DNA of 64,000 nucleotides from Hybos culiciformis (lineage: Eukaryota; Arthropoda; Insecta; Diptera; Hybotidae). Location of the stretch: the NCBI GenBank assembly GCA_964007475.1, contig OZ023273.1, positions 66,916,445 to 66,980,444 on the forward strand. The letters run 5' to 3'. The notes under the pieces are model-generated. The model searched no databases, had not been told where the DNA came from, and saw nothing but the letters and a program-made list of their open reading frames with translations. Positions 12,275 through 24,446 of the stretch are shown here, piece by piece (the stretch's first letter is position 1; the number at the start of each line of letters is the position of its first letter). The position numbers were made by a program, and so were the translations under genes.

Positions 12275-12770
12275 CTCTTTAATGCCGGTTTCAGTCTTCC
12301 TATTAGAATTCATCTTATCCCAAAATTCTTCTTCTCTTTTACTTTGTACATATGAGTAAAAAGGAAAAAAAATGTTCTTTAATGCGGACCGTGATCCTGC
12401 TATTAGCTTCTATTTTCATAACAAAACTATTTTTTCTCTCTTTTACCTCCTACAAATGAGTAAAAAGGAAAAAAAAAAGTTCTTTAATGCCGGCCGTGAT
12501 CCTGCTATTATTAGCTTTTATTTTTATAACAAAACTATTTTTTTTCTCTTTTACTTCGTTCTATGAGAAAAGAGGAAAAAAAGTTTTCTTTAATACCGGC
12601 CGTGATCCTGCTATTAGCTTTTATTTTTATAACAAAACTATTTTTTTTCTCTTTCACTTCATACTATGAGAAAAGAGGAAAAAAAGTGTTCTTTAATGCC
12701 GGCCGTGATCCTGCTAGTAACTTTTACATTTGTTTTTTACTTTGCACTATGAGAAAAGAGGACAAAAATA
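12275..12770. repeat. Five-unit minisatellite, about 100-106 bp per unit
   Basis: Units start with CTCTTTAATGC or TTCTTTAATGC at 12275, 12375, 12480, 12586 and 12689. Each of the later units carries the GC-rich core GCCGGCCGTGATCCTGC, followed by an A/T-rich half with GAAAAGAGGAAAAAAAG. Unit spacing close to 105 bases keeps reading frames open across units. This explains the three overlapping open frames at 12372-12823 that repeat the same peptide; they are repeat artefacts. Confidence 0.9.
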
Positions 12771-12967
12771 GTTTCATGCGTATTTGCCGTATGCTTTTAA
12801 AAACAATAACAAAAATAATTTAAATTCCGTGTTACCAGGTTATTGCACTAATCCCCTAACCATATAAATATAATAAGGACTTGAGAGAGTTTATTGTTTG
12901 TAAAATTATCACTTTGACTTGCTTTACGTTGACGTTTTTATTATAATTTTGCGGAAATTCTTTGCAG

Positions 12968-13123
12968 ATTCATGATTCTAAAATGATGCACTTATTGTAC
13001 GGAAATAGAAAATTATTGTGTAAGGGTTGAAAGGTTCAAATGGTCCGAAATAATAAAAGAGTATGATGATCGGAAAATCAACCTAAAGGATTTTTTAGTT
13101 AGACGTATCCTTGGGTGGAATTT
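12968..13123 (+). pseudogene. Exon-like fragment of unknown origin, frameshifted
   Basis: A TTCTTTGCAG acceptor-like site ends at 12967 and a GTGAGA donor-like site starts at 13124. The 156 bases between them are less AT-biased than their surroundings. The frame from the acceptor gives 20 codons (HDSKMMHLLYGNRKLLCKG) then a stop at 13028. The next frame is open from 12987 to the donor and includes ERFKWSEIIKEYDDRKINLK. Together this looks like one exon broken by a single-base shift. I do not recognise the protein. It sits inside the inverted-repeat element, so it may be a captured host exon or the remains of an element gene. Chance cannot be excluded. Confidence 0.25.
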
Positions 13124-13697
13124 GTGAGAATTTTTTCCCGGATAATTATTATTTTCTGAATTTTTACGTTGTTAAGAAAATATTAATTATTTTGGGAAAT
13201 AAAATCAAACTACTGACTAAGAATTTAATAGCATTCTTTATTGTAAGGTTGAATTTTTAATACCTTCCGTTTTGTCTAAAAATTCGCACTTTTTTATCCT
13301 TGTTAATTGTACCTAGAACTCCAAAATGTTCCTTTAAATTATTTATAGACATGGCAATACAGACAGGTTGGTTACCATTTTAGTTTTTTGTGATGAAAAA
13401 TTTATAGTGAATGATACCAGTGAATAGTTTAACTTCACTAGACCTCTTTCGTGTAAAAAAACACGAAAGTATTAATTTTAAAAAAATAATTCCAATCAAA
13501 TAAGGAAAATTCGTTTTTGATTAATTTTTGCTTCAAAAATGAAAAACGACTATTTAATTTTTTTTATTTGTTATTTTAGTTTCACAAAATTAAATTAATT
13601 TTTATCCCTATTAAACATTTTTTTAGTGTTTTTTAACAATTGAAAAAATTAAAAATAATATCCTTAAAAATAAAAATCAATAAACAAAACTTAAGTA

Positions 13698-14241
13698 CAG
13701 TAAACCCTATACAACGCGACACTTCTATAACGCGTTTTCGCTACAACGCGATTCATAAATGGCGGCAATTTTTCTCACAACGCGATTTTTTTCCTACAAC
13801 GTGATTAAAAAAAATTATTTTTTAAAAAAAATCGCTTATCTCGGAATGTTTTAAACGACCGCAAGAGCTAACGAACCTATCTCTTGTTTTAGTAGTTCAG
13901 ATTCGGATATAGCACCAGCAAAACGTTCGCGGCATAATCCGGTTAGCAGTGATATTATTCTTATATTCATCAATATTCCTTTTTACATTTTAATCTTTAT
14001 AAATTTGAATTTTTATTTGGTTCTTAATTTTAATTTTGTTAATTTTTATTAATTTATTATAATTTTATTGAAGGATTTCTAATAAAATCTTGAGTATATT
14101 TAATTATTAATTTAATTGCATTTTTTTATACTTGGAACCTAACCCCTTTTTTTCTATAGAGTTCATGTCTCCTGCAACGCGATTGCCTACTACACGACGT
14201 TTTCTAAGAACGTATCTCTCGCGTTGTAGGAGGGTTGACTG
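13698..14241. mobile_element. pogo/Tigger-type MITE (544 bp) with TA duplication
   Basis: Starts CAGTAAACCCTATACAACGC and ends in the inverse of CAGTCAACCCTCCTACAACG. The inverted ends agree at roughly 21 of 25 positions. TA flanks both sides (13696-13697 and 14242-14243). CAGT-starting ends with ACAACGCG and a TA duplication are the pattern of pogo/Tigger elements in the Tc1/mariner superfamily. The interior has repeated ACAACGCGAT motifs near the left end and no transposase frame, apart from a short serine/aspartate-rich stretch near 13890-13960 that could be a coding remnant. Confidence 0.85.
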
Positions 14242-15184
14242 TATGTCGCCACTTCGAAACAGGAAATAATTTAAAATTTTGGGATCTTTCTATAAAAGTT
14301 CCTAAAAATAACATAGGTTATCCGAATATAGGAACAAAATACTTTATGGAAATTGAAGTTATTTAAACGCAAAAGTTTGTTTGAAGAACTAAATATTTTA
14401 TTATTTGGCAAATTGTTGATTCTTTTTGAAAAAATCTATGAATTCAAAAAACTACATAAAAAGAATAGAACATCAGTCAAATTTTATTTATTTGTGCCAT
14501 GGCAAACTACATTTTACTCATACTTTGCTTATATGACTTTAAAATGTACCAAAATTTTAACAAATTTAATGCCTTTTTAAATTTAAAATAATTTAAATAT
14601 CATAAATTTCACTAGGTTTTCATATTTATTAATCCTAGAATATTAAAAATTGCATTATTTTTTCAATTGCATGAAAAAAAAAAAATTCAATTTTATTTTT
14701 TTCAACAATTGCAATAGTTTTGTATATACTTAATTTAATACACATTTAAAAATTAAAATGTGCACAAGTTAAATTAAATACAAATACATTTATTTTATCA
14801 TTACATATACCCATCTAAATATTTATTTATTATATTTTATTGGTTTTCCTTTTCTTTTAACTATTTTCTTTTTTATATACTATATTTATGCACTTCTTTT
14901 TTTTATGGCTGTCCTTCTCTTTTCTTTCATGAAAAAAAGTGTTATACAGGCTAATAATGGGATTAGTCACAGAATTCAAGAATGTTATTAGCCATTTACT
15001 AACCCATTTATAGATACTTATATAACAAATTATACTTATAATTTTCGCCACTTCTGAGGTTATAACAGGATTCGTGATACTTAATAGACAGTTACTAGAA
15101 TACATAAGCTTTCTACTAAAAGAATTGAATCTTCTTATAGAGCTAATTTGCTAGTTGGGATGCTTAATTAATTCTTTCCGTGTA

Positions 15185-16499
15185 TGTTTTTGTCATATCA
15201 TTTTAATAATTGTTGATTCTTAGAATCTGTTAAATTGAACCAAATAAATATAGCCAATATTTTTCGCGATAACATTTTATTATTTTTCCCCGGGAAATGG
15301 TAAGTCAAAAATTAATGAATATTACGGGAAGCCACATGCCTTCGAACAACACATATTAACTATTGTATCATATCAATTAGTAAGTGTATGACAAGAATTT
15401 TCCATTGAAAATGTATTTAATTAAAAAATCTAATAATTCTGACACAATATATTCTATATATACGAAAAGTCTATAGAAGGAATTTTTAGAGGATTTTGTG
15501 AATAAAAAAAAAAAAAAAAACTAATCTGTTACAAATCACTTTCATTACATTCCTTTTGTGCAATATAATTGGTTCACTCTTGTAAAAATGTCTGCTTTTC
15601 AAATTGAAAATAGTAAAAATATATGTATATAAAAAAAAAAAAAATAATAATAATAATGAAAAATGAAAAAAAAAAAAAATTATTATAGTGAAAAATAGAG
15701 CAGAATAAGAATTCAATCCCAATTTTATTTATGCAGTAAAGCGTTCCTGAAGCACATGGAAATTTTGATTGATTTCCTTTGTGTGTTGATGACAAGTTGG
15801 AATCATTAAAAAAAAAAAGAAGTAAATATTGGTGACACAAATTTGTAATAAAAAGCAATATAAATAACACAACGAGAATCCCTTTTTTTTTTTTTTTTTT
15901 TTTTTTGGCAAGTTAATATAGATTAAAAAGGAATTTTATGAAGAAAAAAAAAATGTTGATTGAATCATATGGAGGTTTTTCTTTCTACCTTTTTTTTTTG
16001 TTCGAATAAATAACGATTTTAAAACACAAAAAAAAATTACATTCATTACAAAGTTATTATTGGTTAGACATTAACAAAAAAAAAAAAAAGAATCAAGAAA
16101 AAAAATAATTAATCTCTTAAGTAAATGTATGTAAAAAAAAGTATTATTATGTAATTGAAATTTATATAGCCATAAAAAAAAAAAAGGGTGTGTATGTAAA
16201 ATAATTCTAATCGTTTTACATAGAAATCTTCTCAATTTGTTTATACATCAAATATCAAGATTAATGATAACAACAGCTTTTAAAGAAAATTTAAAAATTG
16301 GAAGAAAAACAACAAAAGTTTAAAAGTATACACGAAAAAATCATCCATCATTCATATAAGTATGATAATAAGCAGAATTTATTTTTCTGATTGATGCGCG
16401 CAATGATAACAATAAATCACAGATTAAATTATTCAAATTGACATATAGGTGAGAAGGCTAAAATTTGTGCCAAGAACTAATGCCAAAGTATAACTAAAG
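15185..16499. other. Low-complexity non-coding DNA
   Basis: Dominated by poly(A)/poly(T) tracts and an (AAT)n patch near 15642. Open frames on the minus strand at 15486-15911 are Phe/Ile runs from these tracts. Nothing else is recognised. Confidence 0.5.
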
Positions 16500-16858
16500 C
16501 TAGAGTCAACGTAATTCACGGATGTACAAGCACGCGTAAAATATCAAATTATATGAAAATGTATGAGACTTGTTATACTCAACGACGTATAGCTTACGCG
16601 CGTAAAAGTTAAAATATTTTAACTTTCCCAGTATTTAGAAGATTGTCAAAATCATTAGTGATTTTTTTTTGGTGTTGCCAAATGTTTAAATTTTTCTTGC
16701 AATAAATAAAATATTAACACATTTATAAATAAAAAATTATTTCTTTATTTACAACAGTTTGTTAATATGTACATATATGTTTTTTGCCCTAAAAAGGCAG
16801 CAATAATTTTTTATTCTCTTTTGTTTTTCGTATATGAACGACGTTGAGCATAAGGTTT
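16500..16858. mobile_element. MITE family 3 (TAGAGATATGGTCAACGTAATT ends), copy A
   Basis: The left part (TAGAGTCAACGTAATTCAC, then TATGAAAATGTATGAGACTTG, TTACGCGCGTAAAAGTT and TTTCCCAGTATTT) matches, inverted, the right half of the copy at 58632-59101. The right part, near 16826-16858, matches the TTATGTTCAACGCCGTTCA block of that copy's left half. Both outer ends are degraded. No coding capacity. Confidence 0.65.
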
Positions 16859-16866
16859 ATTAATCA

Positions 16867-17153
16867 AAATTCGAGCTACAGGATATATCGACAGCTACTA
16901 GCGACATATATATCGCGGGAATAAACACAATAACCGCGCCAAATAAACAAAATTTATTCGAAACTTATTTTATTTCGCAGTTATTAAATTTTTCGTAATT
17001 TAAATTATTTTCACATTTCAAATATTGGTTTTAAATTATAATTTTTTAATTTTTATTTGAAAATTACTGCTTGACAAATGATTATCCGCTATTGAAGTTG
17101 TCGCCTTGATACAAAAATAGAAAAATTTCTAATTAGTCGCCGGGCGATAAAGT
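16867..17153. mobile_element. MITE family 1, copy B (ends degraded)
   Basis: It repeats in order the motifs of 5204-5592: AATTCGAGCTACAGGATAT, CGACAGCTACTAGCGACA, TAAACACAATAAC, GACAAATGATTATC and GGGCGATAAAGTC. The left end has lost the clean TAAACACAATT terminus and the right terminus is missing. It lies only a few bases from the family 3 copy to its left. Confidence 0.7.
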
Positions 17154-20100
17154 CTTTATTCTTTAATGAACATAAAACATATTTATATGAAACTAAAGTT
17201 AATTATAAATATTGGAAAATTGATATAAACCTTTCATTACATTCATTACATTTTATATATACATATTATTATTATTATTTTCAAACTTTAAAATGATAAT
17301 GGACTTTCGTTCGTGTTATGAAAATTCGTTCGTGTTAAAAATATATTTAAAATTGATTAGTTTCTTTCCAGGTTATTATATTTAATTAGAAAAATGAGAA
17401 GAATATTATATCGAAAATTTATCAAATCAATTTTATTTTGTATCAAGATTTTTGAATATTTTTCATGTAAATGCTATATAGATGTACATTTATAAAAAAA
17501 CTAATGCTTCACTTTTAATAACTCAATGAGGTTATTCTAAGAATTCACTCTAGCATTTTTACTAAGTGTTTTTTGTTTTCACATAATATCACTATATATT
17601 TATTTAGGACAACCTAGGAATATTATTGTATGAATGTACTAAAAATTTGAAACTAATATTCGTAATGCATTTGTGAAGGTCAGGATGAAAATGTTTGAAA
17701 AAAAAAAAAAAAAAAACAATTTTTTTATTCAGAAAAATAAACAATCTCATTTATAAAATTTTTTCCTATTTCGGTATAAAATGAATTTCTTTCACGCTGA
17801 GTCTTCACATTAGGGAATGTGACAACATTATATATATATATATAAAATAAGTAATAATAAACATTTCCATTTCAAATTAGTCAATTGCAATTTTCAATGA
17901 AATACAACTATAGTTTGTAAGTTATCAGAAAAAGTACATTAAAATCATTACTTTCATATAAGTAACTCCCCAGAGTAATAATCATAATATACAGTTAATA
18001 ATAAATATACAAACAAGTAAATATAATATTATATATACTTAGTTATGTACAACATGTACTTATGATAGAAAACTATATGAGTAAATAAAAAACATTAGTG
18101 CAATGTTTCATTTTTCACTGACTAAAATTAATTTGATTACATTGAAAAAGATAAAACACAACAAAAGCCAAACGTTTAAATTATCAGGACAATGTATAAG
18201 GTAAAAAATAGTTTTTTGCTAACATACAAAACAAAAAAAAAAATTAGTTAAAATTAGATAAAAGAAAACAGTTACATTATGTTCAACGCCTAAATAAAAT
18301 AAATATTGATGGTTTTTTAAGGTGCTTCTTTATTTTTATTTTTATTTTCCTTAAACTTTTTAAAAGATACTCAAAATAAAAAATATTAATAAGTCTTAGC
18401 AGTGTCTACCCCGTTTGTACGTCAAAAATTAAAAAAATAAAATCTCCGCCGTTTGGTTCTCAATATAGCTAAAGAACTCTGAATGCCAAAATATGGGCAA
18501 TCTCATTCGTTTTCACCTCGACAGAAGAATGAGATTGTACAATTTCGAGTTTGTGAGTAAGAGGTACTCAATCAGATCCTTTAATTAATTTTCGTATAAA
18601 ATTTATAAATTAAGGTTTTAATAAGGTTTCCGATGAAAATTAGTTTCTTTGGTAGATAGAGGATTTGTGTATGACTTAATCGTACTGGCTTTTATATGAA
18701 GAAACCTGGAAAATATGTTCAGCCACTGTTGGTGACCTAAAAGTATCTTAAAAATAAAATATCTTTATTCAAAATATTTAAAACAGGTTCTATATAAACT
18801 TTATTTACGAGGTGGTGTTCTGTATTTTTTTAATACGAGCATAATTAAATTTTTTTTTTTTAATTACAATTTTTAAAATTTGCTTTCTTTGTAATTCGTT
18901 TGAATTCATTTTAATATTATATATATTAAAACTTAATTAACAAAGTTTTTTATAATGAGTAATTAAAATGTCAGTGTTCGTAAAAGAAAAACTTATATCG
19001 CAAAAAATAAAGTTATTTCTGCAGAAACAAAAAAAAAAGGAACGTTGTTTTCGTTTTTCCGAATTTCTCAGTAAAAAAACTTCATCTAAATTACTATATC
19101 TATTATAATTTACTTACATGAATACAATTTGTTGTATTTTTTTTTTATACAATTTTCACATAAATTTGCATTTTGCAGTTCTCTCTCATTGCGAATACAA
19201 CATTGAAATTTTGGGTTAAAATATTTTTTTTCCTCTTCGCATTAATGGATTTTTCTTGAGAAAATTTTTTGTTTTTTTTTTTATGAAAAATTCATAAATA
19301 AATATCTAGGTAGAAAATTAACATTGCAATAATTTTGAAATTTGTAAATGTAATTTTTTTATTTATTTTTTTTTTTTACATTAAAATAATATCAATGTTA
19401 ATGGATATATTTATGTAAATCCTGTCAATAATTTTCTTATTTTCCCTATTATATATATACATAAACATTTTCTTTTATGATTTCTAAGCAATATTTTTTT
19501 TTTTTCAGTACAGAACATATAATAATGAGAAGCTTTTGGTATAATATTCGTTTCTTATAAAAAAGAAAAAAAAAAATTATAAACATCACATATAGTTTGT
19601 TTTTCTTTATGTATGTAGAATTTTAACCTTTATTTTCAGGATATAAAATTACATATATAATTTTTTTTCATATTACATTTTCTATAAAAATATGAAAAAC
19701 ATAGAAAAGATTGTGTACATACTATGTAAGAGTTTTTCCTTTTTTCCACTCTATGAAAATATTTTATAAATTAAGATAAATATCTCTTCAAGGAAGCATT
19801 TACAATATTTTTTTTTTTTTTTTTTTTGAAAGAAAAGAATAAAAATATTTTGTAAGCTTGAGAGATACATACATTACATTAGATGTTGTGTATGTTATTC
19901 GTATTTTAGAATAATTTTTGTTATTTTTATTTTTCTGTTATTTATAATTCTTTTTTTTTTTTTTTCTTTATCCAACTATATTATATAACTTTAACTGTTA
20001 GATGTTATCCTTATTTTTATATTTTTATTGAAGTGTTGAAAGCATGATTATATGGGTCATTTTTTTTTTTTGCATTTTATTACTTTTTTTCAGTTATACA

Positions 20101-22595
20101 TGGTACACACAAATATACACATTATATAGATTGTATGTAAGGACATCGACAAGAGTAATATAATATTAACAAAAATGACGTAGCCATCAACAACAAGAAC
20201 AGCCACAAAATTATAAAAAAAAAAAAAAAAGTTTCGAATAAAAAAGTTTTTTTATTTTTCAGATGAAATAGAAAAATAAAATGAAATAAATGTAACTAAC
20301 TATACATGTACTGTACACCATACACACAATCACATAATAACTTGCATTTCTTTTTTTTTATATAGAATAGTTTATAAATTAATGTAATTATTTATAATTT
20401 CTCTAGAGTATAATTATAATGAGGGAAAAAAAAAATGAAAATAAAAAAGTTTCCAAAATAAAATATTGTATGTATACATACGAAAAACATGCTTAGAATT
20501 TTTTTTTTACTATGTAGTTAAAAAGTAAAATCTACGTAAATATATGAAACAGAAGTTTTGGTTCAACTTTATACCTGAACATTTTTTTTTTGTATGTAGG
20601 TACAGAAAATTCAAAAACTTTGGAATTAACCTTATTTATTTCTTTCTTTTTTTTTTTTTTTAAATTATGAACTTTTGTTCTGAAATTAAGCTTCAATTAA
20701 GGACGTAGATAATAATAGGTATAGGTAATCCTATTTATTTTAATTTTATTTTTTTTAAATATTTTATTGAAGTTGAAGTGTTTAATTGTTCAATGTATAT
20801 AATTATTAAACATTAAAACGGTTCTGTATAATTCGATTACGATATGCAGTTAAAAATTATAATGCAAGTTTGGCTTCAAATATTAAGAGGACTTAGTAGT
20901 AACAAACATTTTTTGTCCCAAAATTTGATTGAAAATACGTTTTAGATTATTTTAAAATTTAAGAATAGAACTTTCATTCACTACCTCCGGACTGTTTGAT
21001 ATAAAGCTGTTTTGAATCGCTTGAGGCTAAGTGCTCAAAATCTTTTCTAAACTATTTCTTGTCATTCATATCTCGTTAAAAGTTAGATTTCTGAGCTTTG
21101 AAAACATACATGAATTATTATTATTATTATTATAGTGAATTTTGTGTTCTATAAAACTCTAGTTCTAGTATATACCCAAAAGTCCCAGATTGACAGTTAG
21201 GTAAAAAAAAAACCTTTTTAATTTAACATCTGCGAAAAGAAATTTTTTTTTTGTAAAAATAAACCTCGAATGTTTAACTATAACCTTTGATGTCTGTAAG
21301 GTTTTTGGTGCAAAAAAAAAAAAAATTGTTTTTCTTTTTGTGTACAAACAAATCTAATTTTTTTTTTAAATCTTTTTTTTTTTTTCAAGAAGAGAGTTTT
21401 TTAATGCAACACATTTATTTAACCCATTAACGATGCCTGTCAACATTGTGGTTATACAGAAATAGTTAATGACACTGAATTAAAAATTTTCTTCTCAATT
21501 ATTCTTAATTGTGTTTTATTTTTCTATCTATCTAACTTTTTTTTTTTTAATTAGTTTTTGAAAAAAAATCTTTTATAACGTTAAATTGAAGTATAATTGA
21601 AATATGGATTGAATATTTAAATAGAGATAATTTTTTTTTTTGTTCTTAATAAAAAGAAAATTAATTAAAATCGTTTTTTACCTATTACGTATTTGATTTA
21701 ATAATATTTTTCTAAAATATTTTTCAATGTTTTCAATGTTGGTGTCAGTATGTCGTAATGGAAATTAACGTAATGAAAGAAAGTTATTATAATCTTTTTT
21801 TAGTGAGAAATCCTTGACACAAATATTTTAATGTTTTTTATAATGAATTTTTTTTTATTTTTAATTTATATCGTTTTATAGAATATAATGTAATAAGTAA
21901 TTATAAGTTAGGTACATACATATAATAATTTTGTGTATACAATTTAAAATTGTCCATGTTTTATTGACACCAACCGAAGTAATATTTTGCTTATTTTAAA
22001 TTTGCACAAAAAAATCTAAAATATTTATTTATATAGAGTTGAAAAATTAAAAATTATATATAATGTAGTATATGTGAAGTTAAAACAAGCACATATAAAT
22101 ATATGTATAGTCATAAACTTATAAGTTTTAGTATATTATAATATAATTTTCTTGAATATGACTATAATGAATTACTTCCAAACATATTAGAGCATTTGTA
22201 CATATGAGTAGTATATTACTGCTAAATATATGTATATAAAATATTATATAATGTGTTTTTTACTTATAATATATATTTTTTTTTAAAACTGTGTACATAC
22301 ACATAAGAACTGTCTTTACTTATTTTTGGCATATAGTAGACTTAAAAAACGAACATTATTAGACGTAAAAAGTGCATGAGTTTTGTACTTAAATTTTTGT
22401 AAGGAATTGCATCAATTTCATTTTTAATGCAATATGTGTCATAAATTTTTTTATATTTTCTGGTTTTAAATTTTTTTATTTATTTTTTTTTTATTTTGCA
22501 AATAATAAAATAAACATATAATAATCTTTAGATTTCAAATGTTTATTTTTTTTTTGTTAACGTGGAAGAAATAAGATGAAAAATTACATCTGTTT
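17154..22595. other. AT-rich non-coding DNA
   Basis: About 5.4 kb without a supported gene. It holds many poly(T) tracts (for example near 19800 and 20640). A short inverted repeat, CAATCTCATTC with AGAATGAGATTG, lies around 18500-18540 in a slightly GC-richer island (18400-18580). No mobile-element termini or splice-supported exons are recognised. Confidence 0.45.
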
Positions 22596-22795
22596 NNNNN
22601 NNNNNNNNNNNNNNNNNNNNNNNNNNNNNNNNNNNNNNNNNNNNNNNNNNNNNNNNNNNNNNNNNNNNNNNNNNNNNNNNNNNNNNNNNNNNNNNNNNNN
22701 NNNNNNNNNNNNNNNNNNNNNNNNNNNNNNNNNNNNNNNNNNNNNNNNNNNNNNNNNNNNNNNNNNNNNNNNNNNNNNNNNNNNNNNNNNNNNNN
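22596..22795. other. Assembly gap of 200 N
   Basis: Exactly 200 N bases, a conventional scaffolding gap rather than sequence. True size and content are unknown. The open frame that crosses it is meaningless. Confidence 0.99.
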
Positions 22796-24446
22796 CCTAC
22801 ATGCAGTAATAGTAATAAGATTTTTTAATTAATTTTGATTTTTTTTTTGAATATTTAAAATTAATACTTGATCATACTTCACTCACTGCAAGTAATATTA
22901 AACCTTTAATTATAAAATATTTCACATTACAATAATTGAAGTATTGTACATGTAGACTTGATAAATTTGAATCAAACTTAAGAAGTAAAAAAAAAAGGCG
23001 GGAAATTTTCAAAGTTACCAGATAACTTTCATGTTTCAAAAGGCCTGCGTTCGCAAATTAAAAATATCTTTCTATTTTCTATTTTTGTAATTTTGAGAGT
23101 TGGTACTTATAAAAGAATCACTAGGGAACTTACAAAACCCGTATATAAATTAATTTTTTTTCCAGTAACTAAAAAATGTATAATTCTAGAAAAATTCACA
23201 ATTCACAAATACCCAATAAACAGGAGAGTGATGCTTTACCTTTATTTAAAATCTCATCAAATATTTTCAAGTCAACTGAAAATTAAAAAAAAAAATCTGG
23301 CACACTCATCGTGGAGCCATGACCTTAAAATATGAAAAAAAAAAAAATTATTTAAATCAGTTAATGTTAGATTGGCACAGCTCTTTAAAAAAGAATATGA
23401 GTTTCAATATATATGTAAGTATATATATCAGTAAAATGATTTTAATATTAAATAAAAAACAGATTTATTTATAATAAAGGTTTTATCAAAAATTCGATAG
23501 GTTTGACATAAAAATGTAATCAAATTTTTTTTTTTTTTGTTACTTTTATATTATTTACTTAACCCGTAAGCACTTTTTTTTTAACAGAAAAAATATGTTA
23601 TTGCTTTAAAAAAATAAAAATAAAAATAAATTATGAAAAAAAAAGCGTAATCGAAATTTTTATTTTTAATGATCAAAACAAAAAAAAAAATAAAAGTTTG
23701 AAAACTTGAATATTTTGGTACAGATTTTTCATAAATAATTTTTTTGAATTTTTGCCAACAACAACAACCAAAAAAAAAGTAATACAAAACAAGTACATAG
23801 TTAGATATTTTCCGGTTGTTATTTTATTTTTATAATACGGATTTTATTATTTTGATTGAAAAACGCGGAAACCGTTTTCGACTTAAAGAAAGGAAACAAT
23901 TTTCTTAAAAAAAAAATAAAATAAAATAAAATATTTCTGCTTGAACAATTTTAATTTTTTCTTAGCATTTTTTATAAAAAATAAAACCAACACGAATTTG
24001 AAAATAAAACTATCAAATTCAAAAATTTTACATTTTCTTTATTTATTTAAAAAAAAAAAAAAAAATAAAAATTCATGGTAAATTTTCATAACAAGTAAAC
24101 GGGAAATTGTTAAAATTTTCAATAATTTTCTAAAATTTCTAGAATTGCCAATCATAAAAAAGATTTTGAAAGGGGGTTAAATAAATTTTTCTGCAAAATT
24201 GTCATCTTCATTCAAAAATGTGAATTTTCAATTTTTCTACAAAAGCAAAAAAAAACTTATATAATTCGTTAGTAAATTTTCAACGTAATGAATGTGATTG
24301 CTTAGCTATCACCAGAAAGTTTGCCAAAGAAATATAGGTTCCATTAACAACATATGAAGCATTGTACACCTATTTATATAAATATGTTTACACTGAGATG
24401 AAGTACTATCCGTAATTCTTGTCGCTAGGTAATTTTATTGCATCTA
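22796..24446. other. AT-rich non-coding DNA
   Basis: No supported gene. The plus-strand frame at 23093-23335 gives an unrecognised Lys/Ile/Phe-rich peptide, with no matching flanking features apart from one acceptor-like TTTTTTTTCCAG inside it. The rest is homopolymer-rich. Confidence 0.45.

Larger units (their letters stand above)
12126..15161. repeat. Inverted pair ATCCCAACTAGCA bounding 3.0 kb
   Basis: ATCCCAACTAGCA at 12126-12138 is repeated exactly in inverse at 15149-15161. Sequence inside both ends is related: GGATTCGTGATACT followed by AAT occurs near 12198 and again near 15068. This may be the true boundary of an inner element, or a subterminal repeat of the outer element. The open frame on the minus strand at 14857-15105 lies within the right subterminal region and is not a recognised protein. 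Confidence 0.45.
11399..15184. mobile_element. Composite 3.8-kb element with TACACGGAAAGAATT inverted ends
   Basis: TACACGGAAAGAATT at 11399-11413 is mirrored exactly at 15170-15184. The outer TA dinucleotides may be the target duplication, which would suit a Tc1/mariner-like element. The left 290 bases match the fragment at 3762-4089, so this terminus is a real family end. Inside are a tRNA-type SINE, a second inverted-repeat pair (12126-12138 with 15149-15161), a five-unit minisatellite, an exon-like fragment and a complete pogo-type MITE. No transposase is recognised. Whether the two ends belong to one insertion, or are two separate elements that happen to face each other, cannot be settled from one copy. 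Confidence 0.5.

Noticed and set aside
12372..12823. Three overlapping plus-strand frames with repeated FNAGRDPAISFYFYNK-like peptide
   Set aside because: Explained by the 105-base minisatellite, whose period is near a multiple of three.
14857..15105. 82-codon minus-strand frame with repeated TNPII/TNPVI
   Set aside because: Lies in the subterminal repeat of the composite element; no recognised protein.
22576..22809. Open frame across the N gap
   Set aside because: The frame is mostly N and carries no information.
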